DNA of 64,000 nucleotides from Chitinophaga cymbidii (GTDB taxonomy: Bacteria; Bacteroidota; Bacteroidia; Chitinophagales; Chitinophagaceae): positions 2,108,001 through 2,172,000 of the forward strand of contig NZ_BKAU01000001.1 of NCBI RefSeq assembly GCF_007992715.1. Reading direction: 5' to 3'. Of this stretch, positions 8,619-17,191 are shown in pieces. A program made the translations under genes and the position numbers. Position 1 is the first letter of the stretch, and each line of letters opens with the position of its first letter. Below the pieces are notes generated by a model. That model worked only from the letters and a program-made list of their open reading frames with translations, was not told the DNA's origin and did no database searches.

Positions 8619-8797
8619 TTCCGGGGGTTCAAAGCAGGAACCTGTTCCAGCTCTTTGTATTCGGGGTGGAGCTTGCCGTTTTCATCCAGGATGCCGGCGC
8701 GCTGAAGAGAGCGAATAGCTTCTTCCTTTGTACGTGGCTCTTCTCTCAACTTCCGTGCGAGATTTATTAAAGCCTGTATATCTTTATCTGTCATCAT
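8615..8797 (-). CDS. small partner (antitoxin-like) protein
   Basis: This 60-residue acidic/basic helical protein was not firmly recognised. It starts MMTDKDIQALINLARKL, followed by REEPRTKEEAIRSLQRAGILDENGKLHPEYKEL. The segment KEEAIRSLQRAGIL.ENGKL.PEYK is a pattern I associate with small Bacteroidota proteins encoded next to toxins, where the partner is usually the antitoxin. I chose ATG 8797; a TTG at 8815 would add six residues, but the promoter -7 element ends at 8802, so transcription should begin at about the ATG. It is first in the unit and its stop is 74 bases before the toxin-like gene. Confidence 0.6.
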   Translation of the reverse strand: MMTDKDIQALINLARKLREEPRTKEEAIRSLQRAGILDENGKLHPEYKELEQVPALNPRN

Positions 8798-8801
8798 AAC
8801 A

Positions 8802-8830
8802 CAAAAGTACCGCAATCAATTTAAAACAAA
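8802..8830 (-). promoter_or_regulatory. promoter of the toxin-like unit
   Basis: Reading the - strand, TTTG (8830-8827), a 17-base spacer and TACTTTTG (8809-8802) match the Bacteroidota -33/-7 consensus exactly. The -7 ends 4 bases before the ATG at 8797, predicting a leaderless transcript for the small partner gene. Confidence 0.7.
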
Positions 8831-8844
8831 ACAATCAAAATGAA

Positions 8845-8868
8845 AGCCGGCCACTTTCGTAACCGGCT
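8845..8868 (-). terminator. probable terminator of the efflux operon
   Basis: AGCCGG (8845-8850) pairs with CCGGCT (8863-8868). Read leftward, it is followed by a broken T tract (TTCATTTTG). It lies 25 bases past the tolC-like stop codon and just before the promoter of the next unit. Confidence 0.45.
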
Positions 8869-8893
8869 CTTCGCATTCGTCATTTCCGTTTAA

Positions 8894-10222
8894 TTATTTT
8901 AACAAGCCACCCTTCAAACGCATCAGTTCCGTTTCCGCCACTTTCGTATTGTACCTCGCCTGTATCAGCCGGTATGCAGCCAGCTCAAGGCTTTCCTGCG
9001 CTTCCTTCACTTCCAGTGTGGTAGACACGCCCTGCCTGAAACGCTCCAGTGCCACCATCACATTTTCACGCGCGAGTTCCACGCTTTCTTCTTCGAGCGT
9101 AAGCGCCTGCTTGTAATATTCATAATCCCTGAACGCATTGCGCAGCAGCAGGTTCACCTGCGAATACTGATTGTCCAGCGACAGTTGTTGATATTGTATG
9201 TCCAGCTTCGCGGCCTTCATTTGCCGGTGCGCGTTCAATCCGTTAAAGATGGGCACGGTAGCGGAGAAGCCGTAGTTAAATCCCCTGTTCTGGTTGAACA
9301 CCGGGCTGAACTGGTTCACGGCGGCGCTGGCGCGGGACTGGTTGAAGTTGTAAGCGGAGTTGAAAGAGAGCACCGGGAAGAAATCACCGAAGCGTTCTTT
9401 CAGCGTGATGCGTGATATTTCCAGGTTTTGTCGTGCTACCTGCAGCTGCGGGTTGCTGTTGGAAAGATTCTCCAGGATGGCGCCGTAGGAGAGGCTGAGG
9501 TTGACGGGAATGGTATCCAGCACATCGTAGTTCGTGCTTTCATCCGCGATGGCCAGCAGCTGGTTGAGCGCGGCCTTGCTTTGCTCGATAGTCGTTTGCT
9601 GACGCAGCCACATGGCGCGTTGCGCATTGTAATCCACTTTCGCCTGCAGCCAGTCCGTTTTCGGCGCAAGGCCCGTCTGGAACTTCGCGTCGGAGAGCTT
9701 CACCCTTTCATTGGAGATATCCATCTGTTCCGCCAACGCCCGCAGCTGTTGTTTTTGCTGCGCGATGTTGTAATAGCTGTTGATGATATCCGCGATGGTA
9801 TTTTCCACCTGGTTCTTCACGCTCAGCTCGCCCAGCACTTCGATGGCCTGGAAGCGCTGGCGCGTGGCGAACATTTTAAGACCGTCGAACAGCGTCCAGT
9901 TGAGGTTGACGGAAGCCTGCCACTGGCGGTTTTTCAGGCCGCTGGTATCTCTTTTATTACCATTGCCGAATTCCTGTTTGGTAGCGGTGGTGCTCCATGT
10001 TTTAGCGGCAGTGCCATTGATGCGCGGCGCAAAAGCGAAGTTGGCGTAAGCCATGTCGTTCGCGGCCACTTCCGCATCGTTGCGGGCCATGCGTATATCG
10101 TAGTTATTCTTCAGCCCCAGGTCTATTGCCTGCTCCAGGGTAAGCACCTGCTGCGCGGCAGCCGCCTGTGTGAGCAATATGAACATGCATCCTGTTGCAA
10201 AAAGCTTTCGTGTCAGTTTCAT
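8894..10222 (-). CDS. TolC-family outer-membrane efflux channel
   Basis: This 442-residue protein forms the trimeric outer-membrane exit duct of a tripartite pump. It has a signal peptide (about 1-23, ending AAAQQ) and two OEP repeats. The first opens with LTLEQAIDLGLKNNYDIRMARND (about 26-48) and the second with GAILENLSNSNPQLQVARQNLEISR near 260-285. Long amphipathic helices and a VALERFRQGVSTTLEVKEAQESL segment (about 392-414) are typical of TolC. It is the last gene of an adaptor-pump-channel operon, 14 bases after the pump gene. Confidence 0.93.
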   Translation of the reverse strand: MKLTRKLFATGCMFILLTQAAAAQQVLTLEQAIDLGLKNNYDIRMARNDAEVAANDMAYANFAFAPRINGTAAKTWSTTATKQEFGNGNKRDTSGLKNRQWQASVNLNWTLFDGLKMFATRQRFQAIEVLGELSVKNQVENTIADIINSYYNIAQQKQQLRALAEQMDISNERVKLSDAKFQTGLAPKTDWLQAKVDYNAQRAMWLRQQTTIEQSKAALNQLLAIADESTNYDVLDTIPVNLSLSYGAILENLSNSNPQLQVARQNLEISRITLKERFGDFFPVLSFNSAYNFNQSRASAAVNQFSPVFNQNRGFNYGFSATVPIFNGLNAHRQMKAAKLDIQYQQLSLDNQYSQVNLLLRNAFRDYEYYKQALTLEEESVELARENVMVALERFRQGVSTTLEVKEAQESLELAAYRLIQARYNTKVAETELMRLKGGLLK

Positions 10223-10236
10223 CTTGATTTTATCTT

Positions 10237-13200
10237 TTATGCGTGTGCCGCTGCTGCAGCCGCTTCCGGGTTTTCCGCACGGAGCGCGTCTTCATATTCA
10301 ACATTCTTTTTCCTGCGGCTCAGGAAAACGTACATCGCCGGGATCACGTACAACGTGAGCACGAGCGAGAACATAATACCGCCTACGATCACGATGCCGA
10401 GCGGGATACGGCTGGTAGACGCCGCGCCGAGGCTCATGGCGATGGGCAGCGCGCCCAGCGCCATCGCGAGGCTTGTCATCAGAATGGGACGGAGGCGCAT
10501 CACCGAACCGTCCACAGCGGATACCGTTTTGTCTTTACCCGCGTCGCGCATGTGGTTGGCGAACTCAACGATGAGGATACCATTTTTCGTCACCAGCCCG
10601 ATCAACATGATTACTCCGATCTGGGAGAAAATGTTCCATGTTTGTCCGAATACCCAGAGCGATAACAGCGCGCCCGCGAAGGCCAGCGGCACTGTGAGCA
10701 TGATAATGAAAGGGTCCACCCAGCTTTCGAACTGCGCCGCGAGCACCAGGTAGATCAGCACGAGGGCCAGCACCAACGCGAACATCGTATTGGAGCCGCT
10801 TTCCGCATAGTCGCGGGAAGAGCCGCTGAGCGCGGTATCAAAAGAATCATCGATCACCTTTTCCTGCTTCAGCTTGTTGTAGATGCCGCGCATGGCTTCA
10901 ATGCCGTCGCCGATCGTTTTGCCGGGGGCCAGGCCCGCGGAGATGGTGGCGGATTTCATACGGTTATAGTGATAGATCACAGGCGGACTGGTTTCTTCCT
11001 GTATCGTTACCAGGTTATCCAGCTGGATCGGCTCTCCTGCGGTGTTACGCACATAGATGCTTTGCAGGTCCACCGGATCATCGCGGTCATTGCGGAACAC
11101 CTGGCCCATGACCTGGTACTGCTTGCCGTTGCGGATGAAGTACCCGAAGCGGCGATTGCTCAACGCCAGCTGCAGGGTGGAAGAAATATCTTCTACGGAA
11201 ACGCCCAGCTCCGTTGCTTTTGCGCGGTTGATGTGAACGCGCAGTTCCGGTTTATTAAATTTCAGGTCTACGTCCACGCCCTGGAACACAGGGTTATCAC
11301 TCGCTTCATCCACGAAGCGTGGGATCACGGAGGAGAGCTTTTCGAAGTTCACGTTTTGCAGCACGAAAGCTACCGGCAGGCCGCTGCGGCGCCCTACCTG
11401 TATGGTTTCCTGTTCAATGGCAAATACTTTCCCCTGCGGGAAGCGGTACATGTTGCGGTTCACCATGTTCACGATGTCATGTTGCGAGCGCGTTCTGTCC
11501 GCCGGCTCCGGCAGCGTTACGAAAGCAAAGGCAGAGTTCACCGCGCCTGCTCCCGAAAATCCCGGCGCCGTTACGGAGAGGATGATCTCCTTTTCAGGGA
11601 TGGAATCTTCCAGGAATTGCGTCAGGCTGGTGACATACGAATCCATGGCGTCATACGCCGTACCTTCCGGTGCGGTGATGGATAAACGGAAAGTGTTGCG
11701 GTCTTCCTTCGGCGCCAGCTCCGATTGCAGGTTGCTGAACAGCAGGTAGATCATGCCGAGGCAGACCACGATGATGGCAACGGCCACCCAGCGGGCTTTC
11801 ATGAATGCGGAAAGCGAGCTGCGGTAGCTTTCCTCCATCCAGCGGAAGAAAGGTTCCGTTTTTTCGAAGAACCAGGAATGTTTATGTGTTTTACGTGCCA
11901 GCTTTACGTTGAGTACCGGCGTAAGCGTCAGCGATACGAATGCGGAGATGAGCACCGCGCCGGCCACCACGATCCCGAATTCCCGGAACAGGCTGCCCAC
12001 GAACCCCTGCAGGAAGATGATCGGCAGGAACACGAAAGCCAGTGTGATGGACGTGGCGATCACCGCGAAGAAGATCTCTTCCGCGCCCTCCTTGGCCGCG
12101 CGCATTCGCGGATAACCCGCTTCGATCTTCTTATAAATATTTTCCGTTACCACAATACCGTCATCCACCACCAGCCCCGTTGCGAGAACGATCGCCAGCA
12201 GGGTGAGGATGTTGATGGTAAAGCCGCAGATGTACATAATAAAGAATGCGCCGATGAGCGAAACCGGGATGTCCACGATCGGGCGGAGCGCCATCAGCCA
12301 GTCACGGAAGAAGAGGTATACGATCATGATCACCAGCGTGAGGGCGATCAGGAGCGTTTCCTGTACTTCGTGTATACTTTTGGTAATGAATGCGGTGTTG
12401 TCGCGCGCGATGTTCAGCACAAAATCTTCCGGCACTTCCTTTTTCAGGTCCTCATACCTTTTATAAAATTCTTCCGCGATGGCCACGTAGTTGGAACCGG
12501 GCTGCGGAATGAGCGCCAGGGCGATCATGGGAATGCCGGATTCCTTGAGCTGTGTTTCTTCATTCTCCGGGCCGAGCACGGCCTGGCCTACGTCGCGGAG
12601 GCGTATTTCCGCGCCGTTCACGTTTTTGATGATCAGCTCATTGAATTCCTCTTCGGTGTCCAGCCGCCCGAACGTGCGCACGGTCAGTTCCGTGGCGTTG
12701 CCGGCGATCTTCCCGGAGGGCAGCTCCACGTTCTCCCTTTGCAGGGCCAGTTGTATGTCGCCGGGCGTCAGGCTGTAAGCCGCGAGGCGGGCAGGGTCCA
12801 TCCATATGCGCATGGCATATCTCTTTTCCCCCCATATCTGGATGGCGCTCACGCCGGGGATGGTCTGCAGTTTTTCCAGCAGCACGTTGGTGGCGTATTC
12901 GGTCACTTCCAGCTGGTTCCGCGTGTTGCTTTGCACGGTCATGGAAATGATAGCGTCCGAGTTGGCGTCCGCTTTCGTTACCACGGGTGGCGCTTCCAGG
13001 TCCTGCGGCAGGTTGCGCGAGGCCTGGGAAACTTTGTCGCGCACATCATTGGTGGCGGCCTCCAGGTCTTCTCCCAGTTCAAACTCCACGGTGATATTGC
13101 TGCTGCCCTGGCTGCTGAGGGAAGATATGTTCTTGATACCGGCCACACCGTTGATCGCTTTCTCCAGTGTTTCGGTGATCTGTGTTTCAATAATGTCTGA

Positions 13201-13365
13201 GTTGGCGCCCGGGTAGGAGGTACGCACATTCACGATCGGAGGGTCGATGGCGGGGAAGTCCCGCACCCCGAGGAAAGTAAAGCCCACAAGGCCGAAGATC
13301 ACGATGATGATGTTCATCACGATGGCGAGTACGGGCCGCTTGAGGGATATGGAAGGTAAGCTCAT
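10237..13365 (-). CDS. RND efflux transporter permease (AcrB/MexB-like)
   Basis: This 1042-residue inner-membrane proton antiporter is the length typical of the hydrophobe/amphiphile exporter class. Its N-terminus is SISLKRPVLAIVMNIIIVIFGLVGF, followed by a first large periplasmic loop (about 35-335), transmembrane helices 2-6 (about 340-540), a second loop (about 560-860) and helices 8-12. The charge-relay region includes GLVVDDGIVVTENI (about 399-412). LRPILMTSLAMALGALPIAM (about 968-987) is another conserved helix. The substrates cannot be deduced. It lies between the adaptor and channel genes on one transcript. Confidence 0.95.
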   Translation of the reverse strand: MSLPSISLKRPVLAIVMNIIIVIFGLVGFTFLGVRDFPAIDPPIVNVRTSYPGANSDIIETQITETLEKAINGVAGIKNISSLSSQGSSNITVEFELGEDLEAATNDVRDKVSQASRNLPQDLEAPPVVTKADANSDAIISMTVQSNTRNQLEVTEYATNVLLEKLQTIPGVSAIQIWGEKRYAMRIWMDPARLAAYSLTPGDIQLALQRENVELPSGKIAGNATELTVRTFGRLDTEEEFNELIIKNVNGAEIRLRDVGQAVLGPENEETQLKESGIPMIALALIPQPGSNYVAIAEEFYKRYEDLKKEVPEDFVLNIARDNTAFITKSIHEVQETLLIALTLVIMIVYLFFRDWLMALRPIVDIPVSLIGAFFIMYICGFTINILTLLAIVLATGLVVDDGIVVTENIYKKIEAGYPRMRAAKEGAEEIFFAVIATSITLAFVFLPIIFLQGFVGSLFREFGIVVAGAVLISAFVSLTLTPVLNVKLARKTHKHSWFFEKTEPFFRWMEESYRSSLSAFMKARWVAVAIIVVCLGMIYLLFSNLQSELAPKEDRNTFRLSITAPEGTAYDAMDSYVTSLTQFLEDSIPEKEIILSVTAPGFSGAGAVNSAFAFVTLPEPADRTRSQHDIVNMVNRNMYRFPQGKVFAIEQETIQVGRRSGLPVAFVLQNVNFEKLSSVIPRFVDEASDNPVFQGVDVDLKFNKPELRVHINRAKATELGVSVEDISSTLQLALSNRRFGYFIRNGKQYQVMGQVFRNDRDDPVDLQSIYVRNTAGEPIQLDNLVTIQEETSPPVIYHYNRMKSATISAGLAPGKTIGDGIEAMRGIYNKLKQEKVIDDSFDTALSGSSRDYAESGSNTMFALVLALVLIYLVLAAQFESWVDPFIIMLTVPLAFAGALLSLWVFGQTWNIFSQIGVIMLIGLVTKNGILIVEFANHMRDAGKDKTVSAVDGSVMRLRPILMTSLAMALGALPIAMSLGAASTSRIPLGIVIVGGIMFSLVLTLYVIPAMYVFLSRRKKNVEYEDALRAENPEAAAAAAHA

Positions 13366-13385
13366 GTTCTGTGTTTTGACGTTCG

Positions 13386-14462
13386 TTACTGCACCTTGTT
13401 GTACTTGAATGGCATGCCTGGCTTGAGTTGCAATATGCCGGTGGTGATCACGGTGTCGCCAATTTGCAGGCCGCTCGTGATCTGTACATTACTTTCGCTT
13501 CGTATGCCTGTTTCCACTACCACGAACTTCGCCCTGCCGCTGTCCGCCACGATCACCTGCTTGTCGCGGGTGCCGGGGATCACGGCCTGGGAGGGTATCA
13601 TGATAGCATTCGGGTTGTCTTTCAGGGAAAGGGTGGTCTTGGCAAAAGAGCCGGGGAACAGCCGGCCTTTCGGGTTCGGCACCAGCGCCCGTATCCGGAG
13701 GCTGCGCGTGGACAGGTCGATCTTGGGATCGATGGCATAGATGCTGCCGGTATATTTATCCGCATCGCCTGTCACCGTGAAAGTCACCACATCATTCTTT
13801 TTAATGGAGTTGCGGTATTTCTCCGGCACGGAAAAGTCGATTTTCAGCGGGTCCAACTGCTGCAGGGTGGTCATAATGGTGGCAGGCCCCACAATGGCGC
13901 CTTCACTCACGTACCGCAGCCCGAGGGTGCCGCTGAAAGGCGCGCGGATCTCTGTTTTCTGCAGCTGCGCCTTGTTATATTCAATGTCCGCTCCATAGGC
14001 GCTGACCTGGTTGGCCGTTACGTCCACGTCCTGCTGGCTGATGCCGTTGATCTTCAGGAGGTTTTCCTGGCGTTCGAGGGTGGTCTTTGCCAGTTGCCGC
14101 TGCAGTTCCAGCTTCTGGATCTGCGCGCGGATGTCCCCGTCATATAATTTGATCAGCAAGGTGCCTTTTGCCACGTTGACGCCTTCCTTAAAATAAATGT
14201 TGGTGATACGGCCGGTGATCTCCGGCTTCAGCTCCACTTCTTCATTGCTCTGCAAGGTACCGCTGGCTTCGATGCTTTCGTCCAGCGTAACGGGTTTTAC
14301 TACATAGGCATCCGCCAGGATGGTCCTCCCCGCGGGTCTGCCGCCTGCCGCCGGGCCAGCGGGCGCGGGCTTGTCGCTTTTGGCCAACAATCTATAGGTA
14401 AAATAACCGGCTGCTATCAGGACCAGGAACAAAAGAACGATTCGTATTGTCTTATTACGCAT
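13386..14462 (-). CDS. RND efflux periplasmic adaptor subunit
   Basis: This 358-residue membrane-fusion protein links the pump to the TolC channel. An uncleaved N-terminal membrane anchor (about 8-24) leads into a Pro/Ala/Gly-rich linker. Next come the lipoyl halves (GTLQSNEEVELKPEITGRI, about 69-87; EIRAPFSGTLGLRYVSEGA, about 172-190) around a helical hairpin, and a beta-barrel with VPNPKGRLFPGSFAK (about 262-276). It is the first gene of the three-gene efflux operon. The - strand upstream has a near-consensus -7 (TATATTTT, 14483-14476). Confidence 0.93.
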   Translation of the reverse strand: MRNKTIRIVLLFLVLIAAGYFTYRLLAKSDKPAPAGPAAGGRPAGRTILADAYVVKPVTLDESIEASGTLQSNEEVELKPEITGRITNIYFKEGVNVAKGTLLIKLYDGDIRAQIQKLELQRQLAKTTLERQENLLKINGISQQDVDVTANQVSAYGADIEYNKAQLQKTEIRAPFSGTLGLRYVSEGAIVGPATIMTTLQQLDPLKIDFSVPEKYRNSIKKNDVVTFTVTGDADKYTGSIYAIDPKIDLSTRSLRIRALVPNPKGRLFPGSFAKTTLSLKDNPNAIMIPSQAVIPGTRDKQVIVADSGRAKFVVVETGIRSESNVQITSGLQIGDTVITTGILQLKPGMPFKYNKVQ

Positions 14463-14671
14463 GTTGAAACAGTATAAAATATAGTATTGATGCTATTCAG
14501 TTTTTCCGTTTAAATGATCTGTAAAGTGAGTGCTTATCGCTAATGTTCGTCCGGCTAACTGCAAGTTACGGGATTTCGTAGCTGGACAAATTTAATAATT
14601 GGACGTTACGCCGCTAGCAGTCCGGTTTTAAATATGGTTAAGTGGCGGAATGGCGGTTTGAATGGTCAACT

Positions 14672-14740
14672 TAAGTGTCGTAACACTTATATGTCATATA
14701 AACGTATATTTGGAGGCGGATACCATATATATAATGGTAT
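14672..14740 (+). promoter_or_regulatory. promoter -7 flanked by two perfect dyads
   Basis: TAAGTGT-CGTA-ACACTTA (14672-14689) lies where a -33 region would be. TATATTTG (14705-14712) is an exact -7 match. ATACCAT-N7-ATGGTAT (14720-14740) covers the predicted start of transcription. The arrangement looks like a repressor-controlled promoter, but the regulator and even the target (possibly acpP, 200 bases on) are unknown. Confidence 0.35.
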
Positions 14741-14879
14741 AAAGCGGGGTAAAGACATAAGCTTTTTTACGTATATGGAAAGACGTGAAAGTAGTGTATA
14801 ACCCGCCACAAGTGCGATTCACGGGGGATTGAGGAAGTTAACTAATTGGTAAATTATGGGGTAAAATTTGGTGATGGTC

Positions 14880-14908
14880 TTGGCAATTCAATAAAAATTA
14901 TATTTTTG
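14880..14908 (+). promoter_or_regulatory. acpP promoter
   Basis: TTG (14880-14882), 18 bases of spacer, then TATTTTTG (14901-14908), an exact TAnnTTTG. The ATG of acpP is 33 bases downstream. Confidence 0.6.
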
Positions 14909-14941
14909 CAGTCAAGTTTTAAACCAAAAACACTTAAAATT

Positions 14942-15178
14942 ATGTCAGACATTGCATCAAGAGTTAAAAAGATCATTATTGACAAATTAGGCGTTGACGA
15001 GGCCGAGGTAACTCCTGAAGCCAGCTTTACCAACGACTTAGGCGCTGACTCTTTGGATACTGTAGAACTGATCATGGAATTCGAAAAAGAATTCAACATC
15101 TCCATTCCTGACGAACAAGCAGAAACTATCACAACTGTTGGCCAGGCAGTAGCTTACCTGGAAGAACACGTAAAATAA
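14942..15178 (+). CDS. acpP: acyl carrier protein
   Basis: This 78-residue acidic carrier holds growing fatty-acyl chains on a 4'-phosphopantetheine arm. The attachment site is Ser37 in [17 protein letters not shown], the canonical motif. I use ATG 14942 ([12 protein letters not shown]); an in-frame ATG 96 bases upstream would start before the promoter -7 and is unlikely. It is first in a tight acpP-fabF-rnc cluster, a common bacterial order. Confidence 0.97.
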   Translation: MSDIASRVKKIIIDKLGVDEAEVTPEASFTNDLGADSLDTVELIMEFEKEFNISIPDEQAETITTVGQAVAYLEEHVK

Positions 15179-15201
15179 TCCAACTAATCAGAACTGTTTT
15201 A

Positions 15202-16455
15202 ATGCAACCAAGACGAGTAGTCGTTACAGGTTTAGGTGCGCTGACACCGCTCGGTAATTCTGTTGAATCTTTTTGGCAGGGATTGGCGAGCGGTGTATCC
15301 GGCGCTGACTTCATCAAGCAGTTCGACGCTTCTAAATTCAAGACCCGTTTTGCCTGTGAGCTGAAAGATTTTGATCCGGCTAATTACCTGGACAAAAAGG
15401 AAGCCCGCAAGATGGACCCTTTTACGCAAACAGCCGTTATTGCAGCCGACCAGGCCGTGTCCGACGCTAAGGTGGACCGGAATAGTGTGGATGTGGACCG
15501 GGTGGGTGTGATCTGGGGGACCGGTGTGGGTGGAATGATCAATTTCAGCCATGAGTTAAAGGAATTTTATGCCGGCGACGGAACGCCCCGTTTCAGCCCT
15601 TTTCTCATCACAAGGCTGATACTGGACATTGCCGCGGGGCATATTTCCATGCGGCACGGATTCAGAGGCCCCAATTTTTCAGTTGTTTCTGCGTGTGCTT
15701 CGGCTACGAACGCGATCATCGATGCCATGTACCACATCCGTTGGGGCAAGGCGGACATGATCATCACAGGAGGATCGGAGAACATCATCAATGAGCCTTG
15801 TGTTGGCGGTTTCAACGCCATGAAGGCCCTCAGCGAAAGAAATGATGATCCTAAAACAGCATCCAGGCCGTTTGACCTGGACCGCGACGGGTTTGTAATG
15901 GGCGAAGGCGCCGGTGCGCTGGTACTGGAAAGCTATGAACATGCAATGGCCCGTGGCGCAAAGATCTACGTTGAACTGGCCGGCGGCGGCGCTACGGCTG
16001 ATGCCCATCATATCACAGCCCCACACCCGGAAGGACTGGGCGCCATGAACGTGATGAGAACAGCCCTCAACGACGCAGGCATGAAGCCGGAAGACATAGA
16101 TTACATCAATGTACACGGCACCTCCACTCCGCTCGGCGATATTGCGGAAGTGAAGGCCATTCAACAGGTATTTGGCGAAGCTGCATATGCTTTGAATATC
16201 AGCTCCACCAAATCCATGACAGGGCACCTGCTGGGTGCAGCAGGGGCAGTGGAGTCCATCGCCGCCATCAAAAGTATTCTGGAAGGCCTTATTCCTCCTA
16301 CCATTAACCATTTTACAGACGATCCCCAACTGGATCCCAAGTTAAACTTTACCTTTAACGTCGCACAACAGCGAAAAGTAAGAGCAGCCTTCAGTAACAC
16401 CTTCGGGTTTGGCGGGCACAATGCCTCTGTTATTTTCAAATCATTTGTTCCTTGA
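15202..16455 (+). CDS. fabF: beta-ketoacyl-ACP synthase II
   Basis: This 417-residue cytoplasmic condensing enzyme extends acyl-ACP with malonyl-ACP in fatty-acid synthesis. The nucleophile is Cys165 in VSACASATNA. The two catalytic histidines lie in NVHGTSTPLGD (about 303-313) and STKSMTGHLLGAAGAVE (about 335-351). N-terminal VVVTGLGALTPLGN and C-terminal NTFGFGGHNASVIF are diagnostic. It begins 23 bases after acpP, its substrate carrier. Confidence 0.97.
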   Translation: MQPRRVVVTGLGALTPLGNSVESFWQGLASGVSGADFIKQFDASKFKTRFACELKDFDPANYLDKKEARKMDPFTQTAVIAADQAVSDAKVDRNSVDVDRVGVIWGTGVGGMINFSHELKEFYAGDGTPRFSPFLITRLILDIAAGHISMRHGFRGPNFSVVSACASATNAIIDAMYHIRWGKADMIITGGSENIINEPCVGGFNAMKALSERNDDPKTASRPFDLDRDGFVMGEGAGALVLESYEHAMARGAKIYVELAGGGATADAHHITAPHPEGLGAMNVMRTALNDAGMKPEDIDYINVHGTSTPLGDIAEVKAIQQVFGEAAYALNISSTKSMTGHLLGAAGAVESIAAIKSILEGLIPPTINHFTDDPQLDPKLNFTFNVAQQRKVRAAFSNTFGFGGHNASVIFKSFVP

Positions 16456-16459
16456 TTGT

Positions 16460-17188
16460 GTGAAAATACTTCCAGGTTTTTTATATAAGCTCGTTTATCG
16501 TAAAAGGCAGTTGTACAAAGACCTTTATAATTTACTCGGGTTCCACCCCGGTAACCTGGCTTTGTACGAAGTAGCCCTGAGCCACCGCTCCAGCAAAGAG
16601 AAATTCCTCGAAAGCAACGAACGGCTGGAATACCTCGGCGATGCCATCCTGGGAGCTATCATCGGCGACTACCTCTTCAAAAAATACCCCTACAAAACAG
16701 AAGGCTACCTCACAGAAATGCGCTCCAAGATCGTGAACCGGCAACAGCTGAACGATATCGCTATCAAAATGGGATTGCGCAAACTCACCATCTACGACAA
16801 GTACAACAGCTTTCTCAAGATCAGCCAGATATTCGGCAATACCCTCGAAGCCCTTGTGGGCGCGGTGTACCTGGACCGTGGCTACAACCAGACGAAGCAG
16901 TTCGTGCACAAACGCATCCTCGTTCCGTACATCGATCTGGAAGCCCTGGAAACGGTGGAGATGAACCACAAGAACAAACTCTACGGCTGGGCCAACAAAC
17001 ATGGCAAAACGCTGGAATTTGAACTGATCGAAGAGCAGATGGACAATGGCCGCCGCATCTTTACCGTCGGCGCCATGCTCAATGGTGAGCTGATCTGTAC
17101 CGGCAAAGCCTTCAACAAGAAAGACGCCAGCCAGATCGCCGCCTCCCAGGCCATTGAACTGCTCGGCATCGGCGGCGATGATAAATAA
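16460..17188 (+). CDS. rnc: ribonuclease III
   Basis: This 242-residue double-stranded-RNA endonuclease processes rRNA precursors and structured RNAs. The RNase III signature NERLEYLGDAILGAIIGDYL (about 52-71) supplies the metal-binding acidic residues. The second acidic cluster is NTLEALVGAVYLDRGY (about 126-141). A C-terminal dsRNA-binding domain starts near NHKNKLYGWANKHGK (about 168). I prefer GTG 16460 (VKILPGFLYKLV), four bases after fabF stops; ATG 16421 inside fabF is the alternative. Translational coupling with fabF is likely. Confidence 0.92.
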   Translation: MKILPGFLYKLVYRKRQLYKDLYNLLGFHPGNLALYEVALSHRSSKEKFLESNERLEYLGDAILGAIIGDYLFKKYPYKTEGYLTEMRSKIVNRQQLNDIAIKMGLRKLTIYDKYNSFLKISQIFGNTLEALVGAVYLDRGYNQTKQFVHKRILVPYIDLEALETVEMNHKNKLYGWANKHGKTLEFELIEEQMDNGRRIFTVGAMLNGELICTGKAFNKKDASQIAASQAIELLGIGGDDK

Positions 17189-17191
17189 CGA

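Larger units (their letters stand above)
14463..14941. other. intergenic region with dyads upstream of acpP
   Basis: This 479-base region separates the divergent efflux operon from acpP. No gene is seen. It contains a near-consensus leftward -7, two perfect dyads flanking a rightward TAnnTTTG (14672-14740), and the acpP promoter proper (14880-14908). Confidence 0.6.

Noticed and set aside
9428..10753. 441-codon + strand open frame
   Set aside because: It spans the antisense of the tolC-like gene, the intergenic gap and the end of the pump gene; its composition is that of a shadow.
11725..13200. 491-codon + strand open frame
   Set aside because: It lies wholly antisense to the RND pump gene, is rich in His/Arg/Gln as expected for a shadow frame, and has no domain character.
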